Below, piece after piece: positions 12,488 to 24,496 of a stretch of 64,000 bases of DNA. The notes under the pieces were generated by a model. The model saw nothing but the letters and a program-made list of their open reading frames with translations, ran no database searches and had not been told where the DNA came from. The DNA comes from Rhynochetos jubatus. Taxonomy: Eukaryota; Chordata; Aves; Eurypygiformes; Rhynochetidae. Numbering within the stretch: position 1 is the first letter of the stretch; each line of letters opens with the position of its first letter. Made by a program: the position numbers and the translations under genes. The stretch lies in the NCBI GenBank assembly GCA_027574665.1, contig CM050657.1, positions 26,266,700 through 26,330,699 on the forward strand, given 5' to 3'.

Positions 12488-12659
12488 CATTATCCCAGAG
12501 GTGCTATCACTCTGGGCTCAGACGTGGCCAGCGGAGGGTCTGTCTTGGAGCCGGCTGCATTGGCTCTGTCGGACATGGGGGAAACTTCCAGCAGCTTCTC
12601 ACAGGAGTCACCCTTGTAACCCCCCCGCTACCAAAACCTTGCCATGCAAACCCAATACA

Positions 12660-13666
12660 CCCATCAGCTTTCTATTCATCAAAATGTTTGTATAAAACTA
12701 AATTGCAGATCTCTACCCCAGAAACTAAATCAGCTTTGATTAAAAACAAACAGGAACTCTAGAGTTATTGCAGGGGTTTGTTTACTTAACTTTGCCTCAG
12801 TCCACGCTTTGTTACAAGCGACCCTACAGCCTTCCTGGCGATTTCAAAATGTGAGCTAATCGTGACAAGCAGGGTGAAACCTGATCACGGCTTACTTGTG
12901 TACCATTGCCTTTGGAACACAATGTTGAATTTACAAGAGCTACATGTACAGGACAGACAAGAGCTGTAAATCAACTGCTCTCTGCAAGCAATTTCCACGT
13001 CTCTAAGGTATGAAGAGCATCACGGTTCCTCTCCTAACAGGAAGCAATCAGCAGCCGGAGAGAAAAGCCAAGAAACATTTTAATCAATAGCATCATGGCT
13101 AATAATTACTGTTGACTGCTTATTTTAAGTTTCTAAAGGCAGGTGATATGATTTTCTACATCTTACAAAGGCTGAATGTGCAGGTGTTTAGCAAATATGA
13201 ATAGAGTTTTTATACTCATTCAAATTATTTAAAACTTTTAAATACATAAATGCAGCTCAACAACATTACATTTCCAGGATATAATGTGTATAATGAAATA
13301 TAACAAATATTTACAATGAAAACACCTTCGATTAAAATTAAAATACAGCAGCATCTGCATTTTCTGTGAGAGCATATTAATTCAGGATCAACTTCCTTGC
13401 AACCATACAAAGCATTTTCAGATTTCCTTTCAAAATGGCTCTCCAATGACTATTTCAGTTGATCCAAGAAAATTTTTTAGGTACATATCTGAGGAAATAT
13501 TTTCTTGTGTCTGCATCTTCATTAAGAATAAAAACAAATTCCCCAATATCAGGATTTAAAAAAAAATACAGATTCCATGTTTAGCTGGCTCCAATACACA
13601 GAATTATTTATTGCTGTAACGGATAGAACAGCAGCTTAAGAAAATTAAAAAAAAAAAAAAAAGTAA
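12660..13666. other. Non-coding DNA between the LTR and CR1
   Basis: AT-rich, with no supported gene. It ends in an A16 run at 13647-13662 directly beside the CR1 3' end. Confidence 0.5.
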
Positions 13667-13790
13667 ATCACAGAATCACTAAGGTTGGAAAAAGACCTGT
13701 AAGATCATCCAGTCCAACCATCAACCCAACACTACCACACCCACTAGACCATGTGGTCAAGCACCACATCTACACATTCCTAAAGCTTCT
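13667..13790 (-). mobile_element. CR1 LINE, 5'-truncated 3' end
   Basis: On the plus strand the segment starts ATCACAGAATCACTAAGG, then GTTGGAAAAAGACC, and runs on through CCAGTCCAACCATCAACCC. This is the reverse complement of the conserved 3' end of avian CR1 retrotransposons, which finish in 8-bp ATTCTGTG-type repeats rather than poly-A. The LINE is therefore on the minus strand with its 3' end at the low coordinate. Similarity fades after about 13790. A diverged continuation to about 13845 is possible (GGCAGACTATTCC resembles the next CR1 block). It has no coding capacity. Confidence 0.88.
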
Positions 13791-14490
13791 CTTTATGTCA
13801 TAGTCAAAGGCAGACTATTCCTCACTATGGAATTACCCTTTATTTTTTTCCAGATTTCACTGTTGTATTCAAAAACGTGACAGTGCTAAGGTTCTGCTTG
13901 CAGAAACCTGCTCATATTCTTTTCACATGTAAAGACTCCTAACAGAAAGAGCGATGTTTCACATATAGCAATAAATTTTCAAGGACCTAATTCGAATATT
14001 AATCTTCCATTATATTAGAAATTAATTACTACATAATTAGAATTACATAAAATGCAAATGTGACTTCTTAATGCTTTCAGCAGCTGCTTGAAATTACATT
14101 TATCTGAAAACATTGGAAAAATAGACATGCACCTTCACAAACTATGTGGTACTGAACTTGCCAGCTATCTCACCAAGTCTAGTGAAACCTCTTTTTTCAC
14201 ATAAGATAACAGCAAATCATGAGTATGCAGCATGACTAATACAGCTCTTCCCCCCAGCGCCTGCTAGGTAAGCAAGGACATGTAAGAGAAGCACGTCTGA
14301 GAGAATGCCAGGACTCATGACCCCCTCCGTGTCAAGAAACTGTCAGAAATATCTACCACAGGGAACTACACAGCTAATGAAAACAAAAATGATCTGAACC
14401 TCAAGGATAATGATAGCCCTATGTCTAATTATCTGAGATGAATTTTTGATGACACCTCCTCCGGCCAATTAGTTTGCTAGTCACCAAAGA
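13791..14490. other. AT-rich non-coding DNA with a homeodomain-motif cluster
   Basis: No gene. Around 13990-14060 there are closely spaced TAATTA (14023-14028), TAATTAG (14034-14040) and octamer ATGCAAAT (14052-14059) words, as seen in some conserved developmental enhancers. Such motifs are also expected by chance in AT-rich DNA. Confidence 0.3.
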
Positions 14491-14994
14491 GTGCTTTTGG
14501 CAAGGAGGGTTAAGCAGAATGCTGGAAAAATAACAAGAGAAAAAAGGACTGAAAATGCTGGAGCCAGAAGGGTCCCAATTCTTCAGCCATTTCTCTCAGC
14601 AGCAGAAGTAGGTTCTTTAGGAGCCATGAGAGTCGAGGTATGTTTTAAACCAGAGCCTGGGAATCCTCCCACAGCATCCAGGGTGAACATTACCACCCCC
14701 ACAAAACCCAGTCTAAGCTGGGTGCTGCATCCTCTCCCCCATGACCCACCACATCGGTACCACACAGAGCTGCTCAGACCCGCTTTGCCGTTCGCCACCC
14801 TGAGAGCCAGGCTCTCTGAGCGAGGGTTGCGGTTCAGTGCCCAGAGAGCACATCGCTCCCTGTGTACACCTTTACTAGAGGTTGCAAGTGCCCCTGCTGT
14901 GGGCCTTCAAGGCTTTGTCCATCATGTGTCGGCTTGCGTGTTTCTCTCCAACAACCTGCGGGACTGGTCTCAGACTTGGGCCAGAAAAAGATGA
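14491..14994 (+). other. GC/CpG-rich patch with an open frame; no gene called
   Basis: The plus-strand frame is open for 167 codons plus stop, first non-ATG codon GTG. It coincides with a GC-richer stretch (about 14600-14960) carrying roughly a dozen CpGs in 330 bp, unusual for this window. Low stop density is expected at this composition. The translation shows no domain, signal peptide or repeats that I recognise. An inverted repeat GAGAGCC/GGCTCTC lies at 14802-14816. It could be a small CpG-island-like element, an old repeat or a non-coding RNA exon. Confidence 0.25.
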
Positions 14995-17900
14995 AAAGAA
15001 ATCACTTTGGCTGCTGGTCAGCAATAAAATAAAAAGTAGCTGTAAAACAGTAGAAACTAGGCATATGAAGGGCCCTGTACTCCACATATATAAATCAGCA
15101 TAGCTCCATTAAATTCCTCTTTAACAATCCCAAACGCCAGCACCAACATCAGTCAGAATGTGAGTTACGCTTATCTTCCGTAGCCTACTCGGACATTCAG
15201 AACATCCTGTGGCAACGGCATTACTTCACTCTTACTAAGCTTCTCCGGCATTTCTCTGTCACAAGGAGAAAAGTGACACGGCAACTGCTGGAAAAGATGG
15301 ATGAAAACTTCATTTACTTGGAGTTAGGAACTAGACTGGTGTAAAACTGTTCTGTTCCAAAGAACAGACCTCTGCCAACCATTACATTGGTGTGGGAAGC
15401 TGCAAGAGATGGGGAAGACAGGCAAACAGAATGAACAGATAACTCCTCTTGATTTTTCTTCTTCCTCTTTGAATTTTACAAGTGTGCTACCAGGAAAGCT
15501 CAGGGTTTTGATCTAGAGCCAGAGAGACAATCTTTTTAACCAGAGCCAGTGTTTAGCATCGTGAAAAAATATCCAGCAGAACCTTGTATCTTGTCATTTT
15601 CAATAATCCTACTATATCCCACCAGGATTATTTTTTCCTAGGCCATAAATTTGTTCTCACCCTGTAACCTACCAGTCACTGATCCCCATCATTTCCGAAG
15701 ATTGTTACAGATAGACATAGCTACATTTCCCACTCACCCCACCCCCACGAAGCAGCAGGGCTGTGTCATACCTGCATAACGTATTGCTCATTCTCTCTGA
15801 GAAGCTACTGAGACAGCTGGTATCTCACAGCGATACTTATTTTAGACTTTTCTCTAGCAGGTAAGAGCAGTTCAGCAAAAGAGCTGTATAGAGGAGGCAA
15901 AGCAAAGTCTTCACTAAAAGAGGTCTAGAGGTGATCTGAGGTATAACCTGCTCCTCAGTGCTGCAGAATATAAACAAATCAGGTGTGTGAGATTTAGACT
16001 TGCTTGACTTCAGATGAATTTCTGCAATACCATCAGGCATTAATATTGACATTTCATGGCATTTGAGATGCTATTTACACTCTGTATGCTAAACATACAC
16101 CAGACAGTTTACCTTCAATACAAGCAGCTGGTTACTCGTTTGGGAAGCCTAGGTGGGATGCTGTAGCCACTGTCACCTTATGACCCTTAAAAATTACTGA
16201 ACAAGGACTGCAATGCCTCTTCAATTTGGAATTGGCTGCAGTCACCACCTATACATGGAAGAAATCAGTGCTGGTCTGTACTATATCTTTTTATCAGCCC
16301 TACCGTACCCCATCTTAAGTGACCTATCTTATGGTAGGCTGGCCGTGTACATTGGCCCTGTAAGATGGAATAACACAATCATTTGAGTTGAGACAGTCCC
16401 TGAAGTCCAACATCATCCTCAAAGCAGAACTAACTTCAAAGTTATATTGCCTGGGGCCTTTTCCAGGTGAGTTCTGAATGGCTCCAAGGATGGTGATTCA
16501 ACAGCCTCTCAGGGTTTCAGTTTTTGACCACCTTGAACTTTCAGATCCCAGTGTTTGACCATCCGCATTGTGAAAAACAAACAAACATTTCTTATGGCCG
16601 TTCTTAAGAGATATCCTAGCGACAACAAGACCTAAAAAGACAGCACAACCATGTTAAAAAGTTTGAGTAATTTCATGATACACATGGTAAGACTGCACTA
16701 CTACGTGGTGGTAGTAGCATTTCAGGGTTACTTCACACTGGCCCTGCTGTAACTGAACACAAACACGATAGTTGTGGTGAGCTCATGCTGAAACACACAT
16801 TGCTACAGCACTAATGTGGTGTCACCATTCTCCCATTCTCAGCCAGACCATCCCACAATTTTCTTCAATGCGGGTGCAACTCAAAATATTCTTGCAGTAG
16901 TTTCACCATCAAGCTTCTACAGTTCAGTTTTCCACATTTTAGAAATTATTTTCCCTCTTCCAGACACAGGCGTATGTTAACTCCCCTTAGGCAAAAACAC
17001 GGTATCATTGATGTGTTTATAATCTAACCTTCTACCAACAAGAAAAAGCAAATTAACCATTTGAAAAAGCAGTTATTTGATACAACTTGTTTCAGTTATG
17101 TTTATTTCCAAAGAATGCCTTGAGTAGGGTTGATCTAAGCCAGTGACAAGCACTGCTTTCGCTGTATACCTAAACTAAGACTAAATTAACAAACTCTTTC
17201 AGTTTGTAATCACGTTATAAAAATAAAGTGCAGCAAACAGAAACTAACCTGTTTGTTTTGTAAGTAATGTATGTGCTGTATCCAGACCTTAATTAGACCA
17301 CATAGTAAGAGGTTTTTATAGACGGAGTTTTATAGACACTTTTCCAGACATGCTGTGCTCCTGATATTCCTCCCCCAAGCCTCGATCCACACCTTGCTAA
17401 GTAACTTTTATAGGTCTAATTAAACAGGCTGGTGATTCAGTAGTAATCCTATTAAAACAACAGCACTTGAGAACTGGCATTCTTACTATAGCATCCTCCT
17501 TTCTTTCCAGTAGTATTCCATAAAAAGAGCTACTGGTAAGATCTCGGGACATTTCTATATTGCACAATCTCATGTCGTCCTAGAAATGCCTCACCTAGTA
17601 CTGTGTCAGCTGGATTCTCTACACGGTTTGACACAGCACCAGAAAAGACATGTTAACTCTACTGCCAGAAGCAGTAGTGTGGCACTGCACCCAAGCTAAT
17701 TACATACTTTTCTGCTATACGCCTCCTCCTTATGGAACTAGGAGAGAGCAAGCATTATTCATCGGAGACACCCCCTGAGATCTTTTATGTCTAATATTAT
17801 TGAAAGACAAGATAAACCTCCATCATTGAAACGTTGCCTAGAATTTAATAGGGTTCTATAAAAATTACCCTCCAAAATAGAAGAATTCAATTGAGAATGA

Positions 17901-20900
17901 TTTATTTCATTTCATTCGAGTATTATTAAATTTAAGGAACTATTCTATAGAAGGCATGCAGGCCCATTAAAGTTGATAACAAAGCTCCTGTTATTGGAAT
18001 TGAAGCCACAATTCCTAAGATGACTCAGAAATCTCAGAGACTGGTTGTGATACTCTATTCAACTCTGCAGGCATTTTCCGTGAAGAATAAAATGTTGGAA
18101 AGCCCTCAGAAGTTATTACAAAAAGCTGCTCATGCTCCAGGATTACCACTTTTCTAAGAACTCCCTTCAGTCGCAAATGTCTCTTACATAAGAATTTGTG
18201 TCTGTTGAACGTTCCACTACTATTATCTAGGTGATGTTGGGACACATGAAAGAGCAGAGGCAGTTGCTGTCAGTCAGTCTTGCTCTAGCCTTCCAGCATC
18301 AACAGGGCACGTTTTCTGAATGCACATTATAGGTTTGATTATATTTAGCAAGCTGTTGCTGCACTTTTCACAAATAAGATTTTTCTGAACCTTGTAAGAA
18401 ATGAAGTTACATGCCAGATTTTATCCTCAGTTATATAGGATTAGATTTAATGATCATGAGGCATTTTTTTCACTACTCTGAAGGAACAATTTCTATATCA
18501 TAAGAGACTGAAAAATCCTTCCTATCATGCATCCAGTGGTATCTTCAAACATGTTTTTTCCTGCATCAAGTTTATTATTCATTTTTAAGGCAGAAGGTGA
18601 AATAATAGCTTCAATAAAATAAGATAGTGTCACTGAAAACTGCTTCTGTATTTTTAAAGGAAATTTTGTAATTCTAACATTTAAAACAAAAAAAACCAAA
18701 CTTTACTGTGGCTGAAACAATAATGCATTTCTTCACCACCTTTCTGTATACGGCTGATAGATGCTGCAGTCTAGAAATTCTTTTGCACTAAGAAACCAGA
18801 CTTGAATAGATGGTTTGTATCCTTAGTCACCCCAAAATGTGCTATTCCCTAATCTTCAGCCAAGAGACTAAAAAATGTCTAGAAATATACAAGTTTCCTA
18901 CAAAATCCAATCCTAACCCAAACATAGTTAGCAACTAACATTATGGGGTGGTCTGCAACTATCCCCAGAATCATGAAACACAAACTCTTCCTCACATAGT
19001 TTTCTGAAAAAGCTCCAGGCAATAAATAGTTAAGCCCTGGAGCAGCAAAACACTCCTTTCTCCACAATCCATGCCACTAAAATAACAATTCCTCTTATTT
19101 CCACCCTGTTCATAGGGAACCAGCAGGCCTTTTACTCATTATTATTTATTTCTTTGATCTCTCCCCTTGAACCTTACTGCACTTCCTTTTACAAGTTTTC
19201 CAGTTCTTTGGCAAAGGTGTACATATCAACACCATCTGGCTGCATGCAAAGAAACATTACTACATGCTTCCCCGAAGACAAGCCTGCTGCGCTAGCCATG
19301 AGCCACTGACATGATTTCCCGCTCAGCACTTCAGAAGAGTTCTACTCAAGTACCATTGCTTGCATTTCCTCACAAAAGGGGAGAGAGAAAAAAAACCCTA
19401 AACCCTCCACTGGATCTATAATGTCAGGGAATGCGCGTCTCATGTTTTATGAACACAAAAATTCCAGGCTCAATTATGTGTTACTACTATGTGCTCTGCC
19501 TGCCAAACCACTGCTCTGTTTCTGATAAGTGCGCAGGAATAATGAAAGGACAAACTACAGATCTTATATGTTGCTTTTAAGTACTGCTTTTTGCACACTA
19601 AAACCATCATGGGAGAGGCTTTGCATCTCGGGAAGCATGTTGGCAAACCCTGTCAACTGTTACTATGTTTTACCAAAATATTTAACCAACTGAGTAATAA
19701 TAACCCCTATTTATCATACTCACAAGTGGTGAGCAATTCCTGCTTTCCAGCTGTAGATTTACGACAAAGTAACATAAGAAGCAGCATTCTTAAACTGAAG
19801 CCTGTAATTTGTTAGATAATTTCCACAAGCACATATTTGTATGTCTAAATATCGTAGACAGGACTCCCATGACAGATTAAAGTTAATGGAAATTGTATGC
19901 ATCTCTTAATTCTTGGAATTGAAATAATATTAGCACTGTATGCAATACGAAGTGAAAGCTCGCTACGCGCCTTTTAAGCACAGCACTTTCTTCAGCTCGC
20001 TACCTTTGGCTGTGCAGTCAGTTCCAGTTCATATTCAGAAACTACCCATCGTTAAGCTGCTTTGACTAATTAACCAACCTAAGCATTACCTTGATTGAAG
20101 TGTCATAACATGTTCACGTCAAGCTCATCTCCATTTAGTGATATACTTACGGAAACCACAAATACAGACAGAGGCAAATTCTACAGTCGCTACTTTGTCC
20201 TCAGGACCCCAAAGGGCCCAAAGCTGAAGCCTAGACAACATACAGTCAGCAGATGCCCTCTCTCTGCAGCGTGCTTCATCCTGACCACGTGCCAAAGCCG
20301 GGTTTGCTGCCACTCTAGATGTTGTAGAGTGCGGTACTGTATTTGGGCCTTAGCTTGAAGGCTACTGATGGCAATCTTTGGTTGAAACTCTGAATGAAAT
20401 ATACTTACTTACAGATAAGCGATTTGTTAAGAAGACAAAATATTCTGGACACAATTTCCAATTAGTGGCTGAATGTGCATTTTGAGGCCTGTGTCTTTTA
20501 AAATAAAACAATAAATTCAGAATTTTACTCCTTTATACCAAACTGCCCATGATGGAGGAGCATGCTGCACTTGGACACTATCTTGGCATGATTTCAGTCA
20601 ATACATTTTACATTCTTAAGGTCAGCACAGGACTTAAAAACCATCTCCTCTTTCCCTCATTCAAGTATATCCGTACCCGCTCCTCTGCCTGTGTGTATGT
20701 AATAGTAGGCCAAGAAGGCTGGAAATTTTCAGACCACTGCAAAACCTAACTATACATGTTGGGTTCCTGAAATCTGATAACTACTATAAATGTAAATAAA
20801 CTCCTACAACTTTGGAACTTTCAAATAAATTGTTTAAGTTTTCCACCTGTATTCTTCTAATATTACAAACGTGATACCATAGATGCTTTATAACCATGCT

Positions 20901-23900
20901 GAAAAAAATGTAGATCTGTTCTTTCTCTTAAAGTGCAGAGAACATGCAACTCAAATATACCCTAAATAAAACATAGAACATAAAAAAGGCTCCACATTAA
21001 CGACCCTGAAGACAGATATTACCTTATGACATTGGAGAGTATCAAGAACAACAGACTCCTATAAAAATGAGAATAATAAATCATATACTTTTTACTGCAA
21101 GACTAAGTCATTGACAGTGGATTTGGAAGCCAGTTATGCACAGGTCATATCAATAATCTTTAATGTCTTGTTTTATGCTAGATTTCTGTGTAGTTTCCAG
21201 CTTCTTATTCAGTAATTCTTTAAGCATAAAAACACCAGCAGGCGCCAAATGAAATTATCAGGCAGCAGGCTTAAAACAAACAAAAGGAAGTACTTTTTCA
21301 CACAGTGCATAATTTAATTGTTAAATTCCTTGTCACAGGATGCTATGTGTGCCAAAGTCATAGGCCAGTTAAAGAAAAAAAGCATAATTTAGAGAACAGA
21401 GTTTCACCAAGGCCTATTATATAAATAGGGCAAATATAATCCGCAGCTCTGGAATTCCCAAACCCACAGAATATTGGAATTTGGCAGAATAAATAGGGGA
21501 AAGTGTCATTCCACTCTTGATTTACCTCCACTTCCCTCCCACCAAGAAAAAAAAAAAAAAAAACCCAAAACTGCTGCAGGGTACCATCAGAGGAAGAGGC
21601 TATTGGCCTTGCTGACCTTCAGCTGAGTCTATCTGTCAAGGTTCTTTTTCCTATTCACTAACCCTAGTGAGAATGCAAAAAAGTCTGCCTGTTTGTGTCA
21701 TCTTCTTTAGGTAAAACATTCGACAACTTCTAGCAAGTTTCGAAGTTGGATTTTCTAACTGCTTCTTTGTACCTATGTTATCAAGGCAAACGCATCCCAG
21801 TTTGAAACTGTATAGTCTGTTCTTTTCAAATCAGATGTTTGAAAAATGCTAGCTTATTAAAAAATACACGTTTAACACTTCTATCTCAATCTAACTATAA
21901 ATAGGCTATGTATATACCCTGACCTCAAGAAAAAAAAGGTGCTTGTCCCTTGCAGTTAGTTATTACTTTGATATTGAGTTGCAAGATATGGATATAATGT
22001 CAGGGATGGCTCTGTACCGCTTCTAATCCTTGCATATGAATGAGCATCGTTATGTGACGCTGGCAAGATAATAACCGTTACCACTGAGGATGGGATTCAC
22101 TCCTACTTAGAGAAGTGATTCTTTAATATCAAAAAAATATATTGATCAAGGTTAGCATATAAATAACGTGTACCAACGCAATATACCAGTTTTCCATATG
22201 TTACCATATAGATTATTTACCTTTCCAGAACAGCTACCTACATGCCTACACATTGCTGCCGTATTTATTATGGGAAATGATAGCTCAGGCGATGCTTGGC
22301 TCTCAGCTCACTCTCTTAATTTTTGCAGTAGCAGATGTTGCCATCATTCTTTTTCATAGCATCACCTTTCTGGTTTTATCTGCAAAAAAGGCTGTCAAAT
22401 TTATCTTCTTATTAGATCGTCAGCAACAAAAATCAGATGTTTTTTGGGGAAAAAAAATTTTGGAGCTAGGTGAAGCATGAATGTTGTTACAGCTTGCTTG
22501 TTTTCTTTTTCTAGCAGAAAACTAAGGGTACTTTATCAAATCACTAAGTAGAGTAACACAAATGTTTTGGATTTTGTCATCTTTTCATTTTTGAAAGAAT
22601 TTTCAAAATTAATGAGGTTAAACTACCATGTAGAAGTTATCCTTTAGAATTAATATAAACTAAACCAAATATATTTTAATTTACTTCCATGTCTAACCTA
22701 AATTAAAGCCATTTTAATTTTGAATGAGGGTTGGGAGAAGGAACTGATGTCATTTAAGCAATCCATATTAAATTCCAATGGATTAAGTTTCAGTTTAACT
22801 TTTCTAATGCAGGCATATCAAGAGGTCATAGTTGCTTTTAAATAAGTATCAGATACTTTAGATAGATAATCCTTAATAGGCACATCGGGTAACACAGTAG
22901 ATTTCTCTCAACATCATTTCTGGAAAACCAATCTATGCTACAAATGCTTAATTTGCTACTGAAACAGAAGACCTGAATATTGGTTTATAGCCTTCTTGCC
23001 AGAGACAGCTACTTCAGAATCACGGAACAGCTTAACAAAAATGCATCATTTAATTTTAACTAACAAAATGTTGCTGGAAAATATGTGGGAAGAAGCTAAT
23101 TGGAACCCTGGAAGAAACAGTTCATAAAAACGTTGAATAAAAGCCAGAGGAATTTTTGAAAAAGCTTCTGCTAACTGTACTGCCTTTATCAGCATTATGT
23201 GTAGTGTGATTCACAGGCATGAAGAGCCTGAAGTTGGGCAAATGTTTGAACAAGTTATTTGTTCTGAAATAGTTTCCACATCACATTAGGGTAGGAAAAT
23301 ATATTTATTCTAGAAGGTCGAGTAAAGTGCTTTCATTTATTTTCACATTCAACCAAGTTTTCTAACGATGTTCTGAAACACCCTAAAATATCGGTAGTTT
23401 TGAAGCTGATATTGTTGCTAGGTGTTCCTGTTTGCAGATGAGAATGAACTCCACTTGTAAGAGAATATGAAATCCCTGCTGACACAGTTTAGAAAAATCC
23501 ATTAGGGGTAAAATTCAGGAAAAAAAAGGAGAACTTGTAAATACACCTGTAATATTTTACATGTTTAAAAGCTAACTTGAGACAAAACTAGGTTAGTAAA
23601 AGCATGCTATCAGGAAAAATAAACGTCCATGGTTCAACCAAACAGGCCAATGAGATTCTTTTAAATGGTCTATGCCCACTCTGCTACTTCATTCAAACCT
23701 TTAGCGTGTAGGATTACAAACTGAAATGATTAAGAAACACGTTGTCAAGTTGATGAGATTCTGATTAGTAGTCAGAGATGAGCCAGCATCACACAAATCT
23801 ACTGAAAGTTCCCAGACTGGAGATATCATCATGAGGACATGACCTCAAAATGAAACTGTCCAACCTGTCAGCTGCTATAGAGGTGTATCTGCAGAACCTA

Positions 23901-24414
23901 AACAACCACCTCAGGTTGTCCCTCCCGAACTTGCCTATGTTGGTGGTGAAACACTTGGAAGACCAGAGGTTAGTTATTTCACTACCTGTTGCATACGGTA
24001 GAGAGATTACAACTCTTCAGGGTCGGTATGAGAACCAAATATTAAATATAGCAAATCCTGAAAGATGTTTGGTTATAAAAAGTGGGGGAAAAAGAAAAAC
24101 TCTCCTATTCTTCTTGATCTGTTCAAATTTTTTGTCTTCCCTAATGGTATTACTACCACATTTCTGCCAGCCAGCTGATCTAGCTAAAGTCTACATCCTC
24201 AGCACTAGAACATTATAGCAGCAACAGCTGCATAGGTAACAACCTGAATCCTTTTTCTTGAATTGCTTCTTGGAGTAACAGCTGAATAACAAATGAGTTT
24301 GTGTTTCCCTATGTGCGCATGTGGCCAAGCGCCTAAGGATAGACAAAGGGTTTTTTCACTTGGTTTTCTTTCTTAATAAAAGCCAAAGCTGAAGAGAAGA
24401 TTTCTGCCACTTAC
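14995..24414. other. AT-rich intronic or intergenic DNA
   Basis: No supported genes. It includes an A17 run at 21547-21563 and an inverted repeat CTACTAC/GTAGTAG with a 6-nt spacer at 16698-16717. An open frame at 23850-24218 (122 codons, plus strand) has no recognisable domain and is treated as chance. Confidence 0.5.
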
Positions 24415-24496
24415 CTGCAATCTGCAGGGTCTACAATTGCTTGCCAGCTTTTGCAGATGTGACCTCCTTGGCGAGGTATTGCCTCACCAGAATGTC
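24415..24496 (-). other. Possible non-coding or coding exon, 82 nt
   Basis: On the minus strand the segment ends CTGCAGATTGCAG followed by GTAAGTGG, a strong donor. Upstream lie two candidate acceptors, CCTATCAG and CCACTGTCAG, with weak pyrimidine tracts. One frame is open across the segment; the other two have stops. Its composition is slightly GC-richer than the flanks. It may be a lncRNA or alternative exon, or chance. Confidence 0.15.

Larger units (their letters stand above)
11648..12659 (-). mobile_element. Solo LTR of an avian endogenous retrovirus
   Basis: This is a GC-rich block of about 1 kb in AT-rich surroundings. It begins TGTGGTGGGCTGACCC and ends CCCAATACA on the plus strand, so the minus-strand element starts TGTATTGGG and ends CCACA, the TG...CA form of LTRs. 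Read on the minus strand it has a TATTTAA box, an AATAAA signal and a purine-rich 3' part, matching my recollection of an LTR family abundant in songbirds and other birds. Repeated CTGCTCCAGC-TGGG-type words give it an internally repetitive U3/R region. No gag, pol or env flanks it, so it is a solo LTR left by recombination. The bases on either side do not form an evident target-site duplication. I do not assign a database name. Short open frames inside it are artefacts of its GC content. Confidence 0.85.

Noticed and set aside
14440..14550. Strong minus-strand acceptor ending at 14522
   Set aside because: Long T-rich tract plus CAG, but the downstream sequence lacks a good donor and a convincing frame. 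Probably a by-product of an A-rich plus strand.
23850..24218. 122-codon plus-strand open frame beginning MKLSNLSAA
   Set aside because: Looks protein-like at first, but no family was recognised and no splice sites or promoter are evident; the C-terminal part is low-complexity hydrophobic.
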